From: Sediminibacterium sp.
GTDB lineage: Bacteria > Bacteroidota > Bacteroidia > Chitinophagales > Chitinophagaceae
Length of the DNA: 64,000 nt
Assembly: GCF_030695065.1 (NCBI RefSeq)
Contig: NZ_JAUYTR010000025.1
Coordinates: 62,001-126,000 of the forward strand
Direction: 5' to 3'
Positions 46,570-55,458 of the stretch are shown here, piece by piece. A program made the position numbers and the translations under genes. The notes beneath the pieces are model-generated. The model saw nothing but the letters and a program-made list of their open reading frames with translations. It ran no database searches and was not told the origin of the DNA. Position 1 is the first letter of the stretch. Each line of letters starts with the position of its first letter.

Positions 46570-47433
46570 ATGGAAACACTAAATCAAGGTTTTAATTTAA
46601 CTATCCCAGTAAATAATTTTCATCTATCCTACGACGATGTGGGCGAAGGAAGCACTCCAATTATTTGCTTACACGGATTTCCTTTCGACAAAACGATGTG
46701 GAAGGGGCAGCTTGATTTTTTGGAATCCAAAAATCGAATAATTGCCTGCGACATTAGAGGTTTTGGAAAATCAACCGATGAGACGTCGTACTTAAGCATT
46801 GACTTGTTTAGTGAAGATTTAATAGCATTTATGGATGCGTTAAACATTGATAAAGCAATAATTTGTGGGTTATCAATGGGTGGTTTTATAGCACTTAATG
46901 CACTGAAAAGATTCCCTGATCGCTTTGAGGCATTAATATTATGTGATACACAATGCATTGCTGATTCTCTAGAAGTACATGAAAAAAGATATGAGATAAT
47001 TGATGAAATTAATACTAATGGAGTTGCTAATTTTAATGAAGGATTTATAAAAAGTGTATTTCACAAAGATTCAATAACGAATAAAAAGGAACTAGTTGAG
47101 AAACTGCGTGGTGTGGTATTTGCTAATTCTGAAAATATTATCAAAAAAGGATTGGTAGCACTTGCTGAGCGATCTGAAACTTGCTCCACTTTAAATGAAA
47201 TAGCCATTCCCACCTTGATAATTTGCGGCAGCGAAGATGAAGTGACACCACTGGTTCAATCTGAATCAATGCTTTCAACTATTAAAGACTCAATTCTTCA
47301 CGTTATTCATAATGCAGGTCATGTTTCCAATCTTGAGCAGTCCCAAGAATTCAACGAACAGCTTCTCAATTTCTTAATTTTTTTAAACGACTTGAATTTT
47401 AAGAAAAATAATGGGGAAAAGAGGATAGTTTAA
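46570..47433 (+). CDS. Alpha/beta hydrolase
   Basis: A 287-residue hydrolase of the alpha/beta fold. The oxyanion region LHGFPFDKTMW, the nucleophile elbow GLSMGGF (Ser), the acid in CGSEDEVTP (Asp) and NAGHVSNLEQ (His) complete the triad. The substrate is not predictable. The ATG at 46570 follows the oxidoreductase stop by 11 bases; a longer frame overlaps that gene. The pair could be a small catabolic or detoxifying unit. Confidence 0.85.
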   Translation: METLNQGFNLTIPVNNFHLSYDDVGEGSTPIICLHGFPFDKTMWKGQLDFLESKNRIIACDIRGFGKSTDETSYLSIDLFSEDLIAFMDALNIDKAIICGLSMGGFIALNALKRFPDRFEALILCDTQCIADSLEVHEKRYEIIDEINTNGVANFNEGFIKSVFHKDSITNKKELVEKLRGVVFANSENIIKKGLVALAERSETCSTLNEIAIPTLIICGSEDEVTPLVQSESMLSTIKDSILHVIHNAGHVSNLEQSQEFNEQLLNFLIFLNDLNFKKNNGEKRIV

Positions 47434-47631
47434 TGATCATTTATTTGAAAGGTTAACTCGCAGGAATTGTTATTTGCTTTTGTTTATAGCCTCCCCGGTT
47501 TTGCGTAGTTTGGATAATCTGTGATCCTACTGGAGGCTTGGCCACTAAAGCCGGATAGCAAAATTTTCACAAGAACCGGTGTAATACTTGTTCAGTTTTT
47601 CAGAGTAAATAATGTAAACTGTGTAGTGCAT

Positions 47632-47658
47632 AAAAAAAGCCCCTATAAAAGGGGCTTT
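47632..47658 (-). terminator. Terminator of the tRNA-Ala gene
   Basis: AAAGCCCC at 47636-47643 pairs with GGGGCTTT at 47651-47658. On the minus strand the stem is followed by a run of T. It lies immediately downstream of the tRNA 3' end. Confidence 0.85.
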
Positions 47659-47662
47659 GAAG

Positions 47663-47736
<74 letters not shown>

Positions 47737-47830
47737 TTAAGAGTGCAAATGTATAGGCTGATTGTATTATGGCAAAATATTACTTCTGAAAACCCTTTAG
47801 ACCCCCAAATCTGACCCTTCACCTCAAAAT

Positions 47831-47852
47831 TGGGTATCAAATGGGTATCAAA
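47831..47852 (+). repeat. Exact tandem duplication of an 11-mer across the integrase start
   Basis: TGGGTATCAAA occurs twice back to back at 47831-47841 and 47842-47852. The integrase ATG (47841-47843) spans the junction. It lies where an attachment-site core or integrase-binding arm might be expected, but no second copy is seen at the right edge of the window. Confidence 0.6.
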
Positions 47853-48974
47853 AACCAAAAAGGAACAGTTTCAGTAGAAAACTTCAGGGGCAGAATCAGG
47901 TTAAGATGGAGGTATCAATCAAAAAGATATTCCTTAAACCTCGCCTCTTATAACAAGATTAACCTTTTACCTGCTCGAAAGATTGCTCTATTAATTGAAC
48001 AGGATATTTCACTTGACAAATTTGATTTTACTTTAAACAGGTATAAAGCCAGTACTTCAAAATCAAACCCCACAGAAAAAAGTATGGTTGAATACTTTGA
48101 GGAATGGACAACCACCTATAAACAAATGGATTGTGAAAAGCATACAAACTATAATTCTGTGAGAAATATGCTCAAAAAATGGGGTAAAGTGGAACAAACA
48201 AACATTCATATAAAGCTTAATACAGAAACCTTTTGTGGTGCAACTTATAATAGGAGGCTTACCATGTTGAAGGATTTTGTAAAATGGCTTGTAAAGGCTC
48301 AAATTTGGACGTTTAATCCATTAGAGGATATAAACCCTAAGAAATACAAAAAAGCCAAGCAGCCTAAGCGCAAGCCCTTTACAGAAGATGAAATCAGTAG
48401 TATTTTAAAGGCTTTCAGAAATGATACATATACTCCTAAATTTTCTGCCTATAAACACTCTCATTATTACCCTTTTATTTATTTTATTTTCAAAACTGGA
48501 GTAAGAAACGCAGAAGCAATAGGCTTAAGGGTTAGTAGTATAGATTTGAATAGCAAGCAGATTCATATTAAAGAAGTTTTGGCAAGGTCAATAAAAGGAA
48601 CAAGTGCAGCACTTAGAATCAGAAAAGAAACAAAAAATGGCAAAGAAAGAATATTGCCATTAACTCCTGATTTACTCGATATCCTTAATCCACTTATAAA
48701 AGGAAAGCAAAAAGACGACTTAGTATTTCAATCCCCAAATGGGTTGGCAATAGATGATAATAACTTTCAGCCAAGGGTTTTCAAAAAGGTCTTAAAAGGG
48801 TTGAATATCGAAGAAAGGGTTTTATATGCTTGTAGACACACTTTTGGGAGCAGATGTATAGATTCAGGGATTACACCAGTTATGACAGCATTTCTAATGG
48901 GCAATAATCCTGAAACTGCATTAAGGAACTACACTCATCAGATAAATATTCCTAGCAATTTGCCAGAGATTTAA
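47841..48974 (+). CDS. Tyrosine recombinase (phage/ICE-type integrase)
   Basis: A 377-residue site-specific recombinase. An N-terminal arm-binding region and a core-binding SAM-like domain (about residues 80-175) precede the catalytic domain. Box I is KTGVRNAEAIGLRVSSIDL (the catalytic Arg), box II is YACRHTFGSR (Arg and His; the usual His at the first position is Tyr, as in other Bacteroidota integrases), and the nucleophile is the Tyr in RNYTHQ. It starts the mobile element and is transcribed away from the tRNA. Confidence 0.93.
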   Translation: MGIKNQKGTVSVENFRGRIRLRWRYQSKRYSLNLASYNKINLLPARKIALLIEQDISLDKFDFTLNRYKASTSKSNPTEKSMVEYFEEWTTTYKQMDCEKHTNYNSVRNMLKKWGKVEQTNIHIKLNTETFCGATYNRRLTMLKDFVKWLVKAQIWTFNPLEDINPKKYKKAKQPKRKPFTEDEISSILKAFRNDTYTPKFSAYKHSHYYPFIYFIFKTGVRNAEAIGLRVSSIDLNSKQIHIKEVLARSIKGTSAALRIRKETKNGKERILPLTPDLLDILNPLIKGKQKDDLVFQSPNGLAIDDNNFQPRVFKKVLKGLNIEERVLYACRHTFGSRCIDSGITPVMTAFLMGNNPETALRNYTHQINIPSNLPEI

Positions 48975-49107
48975 ATGTACCAATTTAGCTTCTACAGCTA
49001 TGGTTAATAATGTTTATGATGTTAATAGGCAGAAAAGAACAATCAGTAGGGTAATTGCTTTGGATAATGGGTTTGTTTAGCTATTTTTATTCTTTTTCGT
49101 TTATTTC

Positions 49108-50052
49108 CTATTCTTCTATTCTCGCAAATGAGTATTTGTTAGTTTCATTAATGTTATCTACACCAATTAAAATTGTCAAATCTTCATTATACTTGAAAGT
49201 TAAATTAAAATAAATATCATCGTATTTTATATTTGTTTGAATTTCTATATTTTTTGTTATTTCATTTAGTTTATAGCTTGTAATTGTAAACCATTCTTTA
49301 GCTATTTCTTCTGAACTTATTTTATATACTATCCTATTATGGATTTTTACATTAAAAATTTCCTCTTTATATAAAGGATTTTTTAAACTTACAAACCAAC
49401 TTCCATTTAAAAATTCAACATTGTTTTTGTTTTCATGAATTTCTTCTTCATCTTGATATTTGCTCAATTTAATTTTTTCAGAATCTAAACTTGCTTGAAG
49501 AAGAATCATTTTATTATTCAAATCATTTATTTCTTTCTTTTTTTCATTTATTGATGCATGAAAGTCATTATTTTCCTGCTTTAATTCATTTAGTTCATTG
49601 ACCAATTGTTCGTTTCTTTCAATGATTTTACTTTCCTTCTCAAGAACGTCTTCTAAAGTTTTAGTTCTTAATTCATATATCTCACGCAGTTTAATGTATT
49701 TCTCAACAGAAATTTTACTACCCTTTGCAACTTTAATTTTAGAATTAGTTCCCCATTTCTTAAACCAAACATCTGCTATTTCAATTCCATTTCTCAAAAA
49801 TGGATAGAATAATGAATATGAAAATGCTGAAATTAAAGGTAACCAAAAGCTTTTCCATGTGCTTAGAAGTGAATTTGCATAATCTATATAAACATTATAA
49901 TAGAATATTGTAAATCCACTTACATCATACTTAAATATTGTAGTAATAAACATCCAGTTAAATGCTAACCACGATATTATAAAAGAGGAGAAAAAAGGAC
50001 TTGATATTCTTTCTTTCAAGTCTTTAAAAAAATCATATACTTTATCCATCAA
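49108..50052 (-). CDS. Membrane protein with coiled coil, unknown function
   Basis: A 314-residue protein. Two membrane segments at about residues 20-42 (FFSSFIISWLAFNWMFITT) and 68-92 are followed by a long coiled coil (about residues 125-205, rich in Glu, Lys, Leu and Asn) and a C-terminal strand-rich domain (about 215-314). The opening ERISSPFFSSFIISWLAFNW resembles a family of bacterial hypothetical membrane proteins, but I cannot name it. It stands alone on the minus strand between the integrase and the RteC-like gene, so it is a cargo candidate rather than a core gene. Confidence 0.7.
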   Translation of the reverse strand: MMDKVYDFFKDLKERISSPFFSSFIISWLAFNWMFITTIFKYDVSGFTIFYYNVYIDYANSLLSTWKSFWLPLISAFSYSLFYPFLRNGIEIADVWFKKWGTNSKIKVAKGSKISVEKYIKLREIYELRTKTLEDVLEKESKIIERNEQLVNELNELKQENNDFHASINEKKKEINDLNNKMILLQASLDSEKIKLSKYQDEEEIHENKNNVEFLNGSWFVSLKNPLYKEEIFNVKIHNRIVYKISSEEIAKEWFTITSYKLNEITKNIEIQTNIKYDDIYFNLTFKYNEDLTILIGVDNINETNKYSFARIEE

Positions 50053-50097
50053 CTTAAATTGTAATATAAATCTAATGTATATTTAGTAATAACAAAA

Positions 50098-50134
50098 TAG
50101 TCAGTCAATTCTCTATAGATTTGGCTGACTGACC
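50098..50134. repeat. Left copy of the inverted GGTCAGTCAG hairpin
   Basis: TAGTCAGTCAA at 50098-50108 and CTGACTGACC at 50125-50134 form an 8-bp core stem (GTCAGTCA with TGACTGAC) with an 18-base loop. Both arms recur exactly, in inverted orientation, at 63941-63981. The copy lies 18 bases before the RteC-like gene. It may be an operator, a terminator or an element end. Confidence 0.7.
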
Positions 50135-50152
50135 AAATTCAAATTATTCAAA

Positions 50153-50890
50153 ATGCTAAAAATTTTACTCAATAAATATTACCCACAATACTTACAACTT
50201 ACTGAATTTAAAAACATTAAGGCTTTTGAGACTTATTATAGTAAATGGTGGAATGAAAGGAAAGATGAATTGCAAGAATCTTATTCAGATACAGATGATG
50301 GGCGAGAGTTTTGTTTTTATGATAGGGAAAATGGGGAGGAAATTAATAAACTAAGATTCATTAAATCAAAACTTCAAATTTCTCTTATAGCTGCTAACAT
50401 TTGTACGATTATAAAAGAGAAAAACAGTATGGATTTCCAGTCAGTAATGTTCAAAAACTGTATATCTGAAATAGATTTAATGCACTTTGAACTTGGAGAA
50501 AAGAAATTCTTAACTGATAAATACCCCTTTATTTTGGATGAGTTAAATAAAATTAAAGACAGCTTGATTTTGAATTTTGGTTATCTTATTTCAAAAAAAG
50601 ACAATCTTAATTTTGGAGCTCATACACCCAAGATACAATGGTTGGGAAGAACCAATCTTTTAACTACACTCTTATATGATTTATGGCAAGGTCAGGATAA
50701 TGGTTCAAAATTACCTTCTTCTAAACCTCTTATAAAAGCTCAGCTAAAGGAATTGACAGAGCTATTAGTTAATAATTTTATTGATGAAAAAGGGAATCCA
50801 ATGAAAGCAAGTACTATTTCTGATTATCTTAATACTTCTAAACCTAATAAACGAGCAAAGAAAGGAGTACGTTTAGAAATTCCTATTTAA
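50153..50890 (+). CDS. RteC-like protein of mobile elements
   Basis: A 245-residue protein. The N-terminal half is helical. The second half contains KIQWLGRTNLLTTLLYDLWQG, reminiscent of the C-terminal IxWxGxxxxLxxLxxxL block that I associate with RteC-type proteins of Bacteroides conjugative elements. It is followed by a stretch ending in a basic tail (TSKPNKRAKKGVRLE) that could bind DNA. RteC regulates excision and transfer genes in CTnDOT. The match here is from memory and weak, so the call is tentative. It begins just after the left hairpin. Confidence 0.45.
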   Translation: MLKILLNKYYPQYLQLTEFKNIKAFETYYSKWWNERKDELQESYSDTDDGREFCFYDRENGEEINKLRFIKSKLQISLIAANICTIIKEKNSMDFQSVMFKNCISEIDLMHFELGEKKFLTDKYPFILDELNKIKDSLILNFGYLISKKDNLNFGAHTPKIQWLGRTNLLTTLLYDLWQGQDNGSKLPSSKPLIKAQLKELTELLVNNFIDEKGNPMKASTISDYLNTSKPNKRAKKGVRLEIPI

Positions 50891-50900
50891 TATTTCATAT

Positions 50901-51266
50901 ATGAGCTTAATTATAAACTTAGCTAGTAAAATAGCAAGCACTAATCAAAAATGCATTTTTATTAAGACTAGTCTTGGAAAAGATGTATTTCTAAAAAATT
51001 ACGTGCTTTGTTTTCTAAGAAATGAGTTGCCAGTCAGTATTAAGGATTTGTTTCTTCATTCATTAAATCTGCCAGACTATATTTTGAAAAGTGGAGATGT
51101 TTTGAAAGTCTATATTGGGAAGGGAGAGAATGGAATATTAAAATCAAAGAACAATACAGTTTATAAGATATTTTGGGATTTAGATGAAGAAATATTTTCT
51201 CATAAAGAAGTATTTTATTCAATTGAATATGTAGAGAGAATTGATATCAAAAGAGGCATGTATTAA
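50901..51266 (+). CDS. Hypothetical protein
   Basis: A 121-residue soluble protein, 10 bases after the RteC-like gene and therefore probably in its operon. The composition is mixed alpha/beta (CIFIKTSLGKDVFLKNYVL, SGDVLKVYIGKGENGILKSKNNTVYKIFWDL). I do not recognise any domain. It is probably a real gene because the frame is uninterrupted and closely spaced, but its function cannot be inferred. Confidence 0.6.
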   Translation: MSLIINLASKIASTNQKCIFIKTSLGKDVFLKNYVLCFLRNELPVSIKDLFLHSLNLPDYILKSGDVLKVYIGKGENGILKSKNNTVYKIFWDLDEEIFSHKEVFYSIEYVERIDIKRGMY

Positions 51267-51352
51267 CTATGTATTTTGTCCTAATAGGATAGTGTTAGGA
51301 TTTTTTACCTCTTCCCCAACTTGCAGCTTTGTGTAAACAAAATCAAAAAATA

Positions 51353-52540
51353 ATGTTTACAAAAGAAACAACCCCTGCAACAGTCAATCAGTCAAAAGAA
51401 GTACTTTCTAATCTGACTGATAATCAAAAAGAGTATCTAAAATCATTAAAAAATGTCTTTTTCGACCCTGAAAATGACCCAGAGCAATGTCTAGAAGTAT
51501 TAATGGATTATAAAGAAGGGTGGGAGGGAAATATAATAGAAAATTCAGAAGAAGATATCCCTGAAGAAAAAATAACGAGTGATGATGATTTGACCTTTAA
51601 TGAATATACCATTACTGGAGATAAATTAGTTCAAATAGCTGTAGACTCAATTCCCCATTTGTGGTATCCATATTTCCCAACTACAGGGCTTGTTGGAATT
51701 AGTGGAGCAAGTGAAGCAGGTAAAAGCACCTTTGCAAGACAATTGGCTTTAGCTATTTGCAATGATGAAAATACTTTCTTGGAACACCCACTTTACTTAC
51801 AGCATAAAAGTGTATTGTATATTTCAACTGAGGATGACCAAACAAGTATGAGTGTTCAGATAAAGAAGCAAACATTGAGCAGATATAGAGATGGGTTATC
51901 AAGGTTTAAATTAGGGTTAAATATTGCTAATGTATTCACTTATATACAAAATGAATTAACCAAGCAAAAGGCTGATTTAGTAGTGATAGATGTATGGGCA
52001 GATTTATATGGAGAAAGTTCTAATGAATTATCTAAGGTGAGAAAGAATCTGAATAATTATTCAAATCTCTGTAGGTCTTTCAAGACTTGTATCTGTATTA
52101 TCCACCATAATACTAAACACTCAAAAGATAATGAGCCAAGTAAGACTAATTTGAATGGCTCACAAGCTATAGAAGCTAAGCTAAGGACACTTTTAGAATT
52201 AAGAGAAATTAATGGCACATCTAAGCAACTTTCAATAATAAAAGGCAATTATATTCCTTTCGAATTGAAGAAGAAAAGGCTAATATTATCTCAAGGAGAT
52301 GATTTGAATTTGGATTTTCAAGCAGAGCAACTTTACGAAGTTGAACAAGGAAAGAAAAGTCAGAATTCTTTTGATGAAGTTTGTAAAGAAAGAGCCATTC
52401 AGCTATATACTGTTGAAGGTTACAGTCAGCATAATACCTGTAAGATTTTAGTGAAAGAATTTGGGGATAAAGCACCCTCCTATGGTAAAATGAATCCATG
52501 GTTAAAGGGCTATAAAAAAGGTCAGGCAAAAAAAGAGTAG
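51353..52540 (+). CDS. RepA/DnaB-type AAA ATPase (AAA_25)
   Basis: A 395-residue P-loop ATPase with the RecA-like fold of RepA-type helicases found on plasmids and mobile elements. Walker A is GISGASEAGKSTFARQLA near residue 120, and a Walker B-like acid is in ADLVVIDVWADLYG. The segment VLYISTEDD resembles the sensor strand, and IIHHNTKHSKDN follows. A C-terminal extension ends in a basic helix. It probably assists replication or mobilisation of the element. The ATG at 51353 is preferred to a TTG frame opening at 51329. A terminator follows. Confidence 0.75.
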   Translation: MFTKETTPATVNQSKEVLSNLTDNQKEYLKSLKNVFFDPENDPEQCLEVLMDYKEGWEGNIIENSEEDIPEEKITSDDDLTFNEYTITGDKLVQIAVDSIPHLWYPYFPTTGLVGISGASEAGKSTFARQLALAICNDENTFLEHPLYLQHKSVLYISTEDDQTSMSVQIKKQTLSRYRDGLSRFKLGLNIANVFTYIQNELTKQKADLVVIDVWADLYGESSNELSKVRKNLNNYSNLCRSFKTCICIIHHNTKHSKDNEPSKTNLNGSQAIEAKLRTLLELREINGTSKQLSIIKGNYIPFELKKKRLILSQGDDLNLDFQAEQLYEVEQGKKSQNSFDEVCKERAIQLYTVEGYSQHNTCKILVKEFGDKAPSYGKMNPWLKGYKKGQAKKE

Positions 52541-52565
52541 GATATTGATTGACTGATAATTTTCC

Positions 52566-52589
52566 AAAGACAGATTTATTCTGTCTTTT
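52566..52589 (+). terminator. Terminator after the RepA-like ATPase gene
   Basis: A 9-bp perfect stem, AAAGACAGA and TCTGTCTTT, with a five-base loop and a following T-rich stretch, 25 bases after the gene. Confidence 0.8.
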
Positions 52590-52913
52590 GGTGTTATGAA
52601 TAGTTTCTAATTACTATTGTAAAGTACTAGTATATTGTAAAGAATTGAACATTTTATTTTTATTACATCCATTTAGAATATTTTCTCTATGAGTTTAGTA
52701 AATGACAATTATCCAGCAGGTGCTTCTCTTTCTCTATTTATACATTATAAAAGGAGCCAACTGATTATTGACAAATAGAATAAACATTATATAGTTATTT
52801 CAAAAAAACAGTGTTTTAACCCATTATAAATAAGTATTTCTACTTGATAATTTTAATGCAAAAGCAAAGTTTGGAAAATGAATAAACACTCAGATATAAC
52901 TGCTTTAAAATTA

Positions 52914-53037
52914 TACCCCCTCTATTTTTGATACCCCACTTCAAAAAGTACCCCCTACCTAATTTTTCTTTAAAAGACTTTCTAGAGTCCACTCCCCAAA
53001 AACCAGGCTCAGGTTTGGGCAAGCCTTGATATACCCC
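52914..53037 (+). repeat. Four TACCCC direct repeats (iteron-like)
   Basis: TACCCC occurs at 52914, 52932, 52949 and 53032, the first three spaced 18 and 17 bases apart; three of the four continue as TACCCCC. A weaker relative, ACTCCCC, is at 52991. All lie within 125 bases of AT-rich DNA. Spacing of about 1.7 helical turns resembles iterons or an operator array. Confidence 0.5.
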
Positions 53038-53121
53038 CTATACATGTCATGGAGGTAGACAAGGCTACTCATACATTGAATATTCAGTGTATTTATTTAT
53101 TCATCATTAAATACAAAGAAG

Positions 53122-53469
53122 ATGGTAACAGTTACAAACTATGCAGTTCGTACAACAAAAGATGACAAGAGATTTATTACTCTAGAGTTATCTGGAAAAG
53201 TCGAGTTAGTTCAGTCCCAAGAGACTGGTAAATTTTATGCTACTCGTAGAAGGTGTTCAATCCCTTCAACCTTTGATGAGCATGTTGCAAAATCAATTAT
53301 TGGTACTGAGATTGAAGGAGAAATTGTTCGTGTACAATCAGAACCTTATGATTTTACTAATCCTCAAACTGGCGAAGTAATGTCATTAGCCTATAGTTGG
53401 GCATATCAGCCAGAAGGTGCAAGTGAAACCATTGGTGAAACTAGAGTAACAATTATGGACGAAGCATAG
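53122..53469 (+). CDS. Small hypothetical protein, possible ssDNA-binding accessory
   Basis: A 115-residue soluble protein of mostly beta strands (TVTNYAVRTTKDDKRFITLELSGKVELVQ, then GTEIEGEIVRVQSEPYDF). The strand pattern is compatible with an OB-like fold, and the gene lies 67 bases before a Sak4-like recombination ATPase. Phage and mobile-element recombination modules often carry an ssDNA-binding protein there. The sequence itself has no recognisable SSB signature, so this is only a suggestion. Confidence 0.6.
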   Translation: MVTVTNYAVRTTKDDKRFITLELSGKVELVQSQETGKFYATRRRCSIPSTFDEHVAKSIIGTEIEGEIVRVQSEPYDFTNPQTGEVMSLAYSWAYQPEGASETIGETRVTIMDEA

Positions 53470-53480
53470 ACAAGACAGAG

Positions 53481-53512
53481 AAAGCAGGACTGAGAAGTTC
53501 TGCTTTTTTATT
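53481..53512 (+). terminator. Terminator-like hairpin
   Basis: AAAGCAGGA pairs with TTCTGCTTT around a short loop, with a T run to the right. It lies between the small protein at 53122 and the ATPase at 53537. Confidence 0.6.
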
Positions 53513-53536
53513 TTAAACATTTCAAATTAAAAATTT

Positions 53537-54427
53537 ATGCAGTTAATTACAGCTAGCAGAAAGAATGCTAAAATCAAAATGGCACTTCAGGGCCCAAGTG
53601 GTTCAGGGAAGACCTATTCCTCATTACTAATTGCTTTTGGTTTGTGCAATAATTGGAGTAAAATAGCAGTCATTGATACAGAGAACCATTCCTCAGAACT
53701 ATACTCTCATTTGGGTAAGTATAATGTTTTACATGTAGAAGAACCTTTTACACCTGAAAGGTATATTGAAGCTATTCAGTTATGTGAGAAGGGAGGAATG
53801 GAAGTTGTAATCATTGATAGCATCACTCATGAGTGGATGAATATCCTTGAGGCACATAGTAAGATGACTGGTAATAGTTATACCAATTGGAGTAAGCTTA
53901 CCCCAAGACACAATGCCTTTGTGAATTACATCTTGCAAAGCCAAGTACATATTATTGGTACAATTCGCTCTAAGCAAGAGTATGTATTATCTGAAAAGAA
54001 TGGCAAACAAGTGCCTGAGAAAGTTGGGTTAAAGGGGGTGACCAGGGATGGAATGGATTATGAGTTCACTTTAGTGTTTGAAATTGACATTAAGAACAAT
54101 GCAATTGCTACTAAGGACAGAACTTCCATTTTTAAAGGAACACCTGAGTTTGTAATTACTTCTAAAACTGGCAAAATGATACTGGATTGGTGTAATGAGG
54201 GAGATAAAGTATCAGAATCAAATAAGGAAGTATTCAAAAGAATAAATAGCTGCAAAAGTCTAGATGAATTATTACAGTTGTATTATCAGCAGCCTGTAGA
54301 CAACCCAACTATCCTTAGTGCGTTTACTGAGAAACGAACAGAACTAGAAAAACTTGCTACTCCATCTCAATTAACTGACCCAACAAATATCAAACCCAAT
54401 GGAAAACTTAAAACTGCTCAATCATAG
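53537..54427 (+). CDS. Sak4-like RecA-fold recombination ATPase (AAA_24)
   Basis: A 296-residue RecA-like ATPase resembling Sak4-type single-strand annealing and recombination proteins of phages. Walker A is LQGPSGSGKTYSSLLIA near residue 18, and the Walker B region is MEVVIIDSITHEW. Other features are AVIDTENHSSELY (sensor strand), VNYILQSQVHIIGTIRSKQEY and the DYEFTLVFEID block. It would help the element repair or integrate DNA. It overlaps the DUF3871 gene by 29 bases. Confidence 0.8.
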   Translation: MQLITASRKNAKIKMALQGPSGSGKTYSSLLIAFGLCNNWSKIAVIDTENHSSELYSHLGKYNVLHVEEPFTPERYIEAIQLCEKGGMEVVIIDSITHEWMNILEAHSKMTGNSYTNWSKLTPRHNAFVNYILQSQVHIIGTIRSKQEYVLSEKNGKQVPEKVGLKGVTRDGMDYEFTLVFEIDIKNNAIATKDRTSIFKGTPEFVITSKTGKMILDWCNEGDKVSESNKEVFKRINSCKSLDELLQLYYQQPVDNPTILSAFTEKRTELEKLATPSQLTDPTNIKPNGKLKTAQS

Positions 54428-55409
54428 TGAGAGTGAGTATATCGAGCATGAATTGATTTTGCCTATTAATAATCTTCCTGTAGAAGTAAGTACAGATAAT
54501 CCCTTCATACATGCCAATACCACTCAAATACCATTTAGTGAGCTAAATGAAAAGCATATAATTCCTGTTTTCATTAAGGATAATGAGCCAGTAATTAGTT
54601 GCCATGATTTTATTAGTGTCACTAGTGATGTGGTTCAGGATATATATGGGCATGAAACGATCCTATGCCCCAATATCAGGGTTTCGCATCCTATAAAGGG
54701 AAGAGTGCCAGAAGCTAGAAATAAGCCTGCAAATGAACTATTAGAGCATGAAAAGACCTTGTATTATGAAAGGATGGCTTATATAATTGAAATTCCCACT
54801 ATTTACGATGTAATAGATGGAAATAAACTTTCATTAACAGTTGGTGGAGTTAAGTCTTACCATTTAGATAACCTTAATTCCAAAAAAGGCAGTGATGAGC
54901 ATTTTAAAGTGTTCATAGGATTCAAGAATCAGGTTTGTACCAATCTATGTGTTTGGTCTGATGGATTGTATGCTGACTTAAAAGTCACTTCTATTGGTCA
55001 ATTAAAGGCGCTTATTAGAACCCTTCTTGAAAAGTACAATCCTAATTTCCACTTAAGGCAAATGGAGCTTTTAACAAAGTATCATTTAACAGAGCATCAG
55101 TTTGCAACATTAATTGGCAGATGTAGGATGTATCAACATTTATCATATTCCATGAAAAAGGATTTGTCTCCTATGCTTCTAGGTGATTCCCAAATTGGAA
55201 TGATTTGCAAAGACTATTATAGAGATAGTAGTTTCTGCAAAAATGAGGATGGTACCATCAACCTCTGGAAATTGTACAATCTATTTACAGGTGCAAATAA
55301 GAGTACTTATTTCGACAGTTTCTTAGATAGAAGTGTAAATGCTTATCATTTCATTGAGCAGATACGTTTTGCCCTCCAAAACCAAACCAATAACTGGTAT
55401 TTAAATTAG
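54399..55409 (+). CDS. DUF3871 family protein
   Basis: A 336-residue protein matching DUF3871 as I remember it: FIxANTxxI near the N-terminus (here FIHANTTQIPFSEL), RVSHPIKGRVPEARNKPANELLEHEKTLYYERMAY, LSLTVGGVKSY and the C-terminal ANKSTYFDSFLDRSVNAYHF. This family is found almost only on Bacteroidota mobile elements and prophages; its function is unknown. It overlaps the Sak4-like gene by 29 bases and is followed by a terminator. Confidence 0.9.
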   Translation: MENLKLLNHSESEYIEHELILPINNLPVEVSTDNPFIHANTTQIPFSELNEKHIIPVFIKDNEPVISCHDFISVTSDVVQDIYGHETILCPNIRVSHPIKGRVPEARNKPANELLEHEKTLYYERMAYIIEIPTIYDVIDGNKLSLTVGGVKSYHLDNLNSKKGSDEHFKVFIGFKNQVCTNLCVWSDGLYADLKVTSIGQLKALIRTLLEKYNPNFHLRQMELLTKYHLTEHQFATLIGRCRMYQHLSYSMKKDLSPMLLGDSQIGMICKDYYRDSSFCKNEDGTINLWKLYNLFTGANKSTYFDSFLDRSVNAYHFIEQIRFALQNQTNNWYLN

Positions 55410-55414
55410 TAACT

Positions 55415-55449
55415 AGTCCTGTAGGTGAAAACTTACAGGACTTTTATTT
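55415..55449 (+). terminator. Terminator after the DUF3871 gene
   Basis: A 9-bp stem AGTCCTGTA and TACAGGACT with a 10-base loop, followed by TTTATTTTA. Confidence 0.8.
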
Positions 55450-55458
55450 TATTAAAAA

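Larger units (their letters stand above)
52541..53121. other. 581-base intergenic region, candidate origin or control region
   Basis: The left end holds a terminator (52566-52589). The middle is very AT-rich. From 52914 to 53037 there are four TACCCC motifs, three of them spaced 17-18 bases apart, described separately. No convincing coding frame is seen. The position, right after a RepA-like gene and before a recombination gene, suits an origin or regulatory region, but this is inference. Confidence 0.5.

Noticed and set aside
50098..50134. Hairpin interpreted as an ordinary terminator
   Set aside because: There is no T run, it stands between divergent genes, and the same arms recur inverted at 63941, so another role is more likely.
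52840..53022. Minus-strand frame across the TACCCC repeats
   Set aside because: Sixty residues of low-complexity composition, no start signal, and it lies over the repeat region; treated as non-coding.
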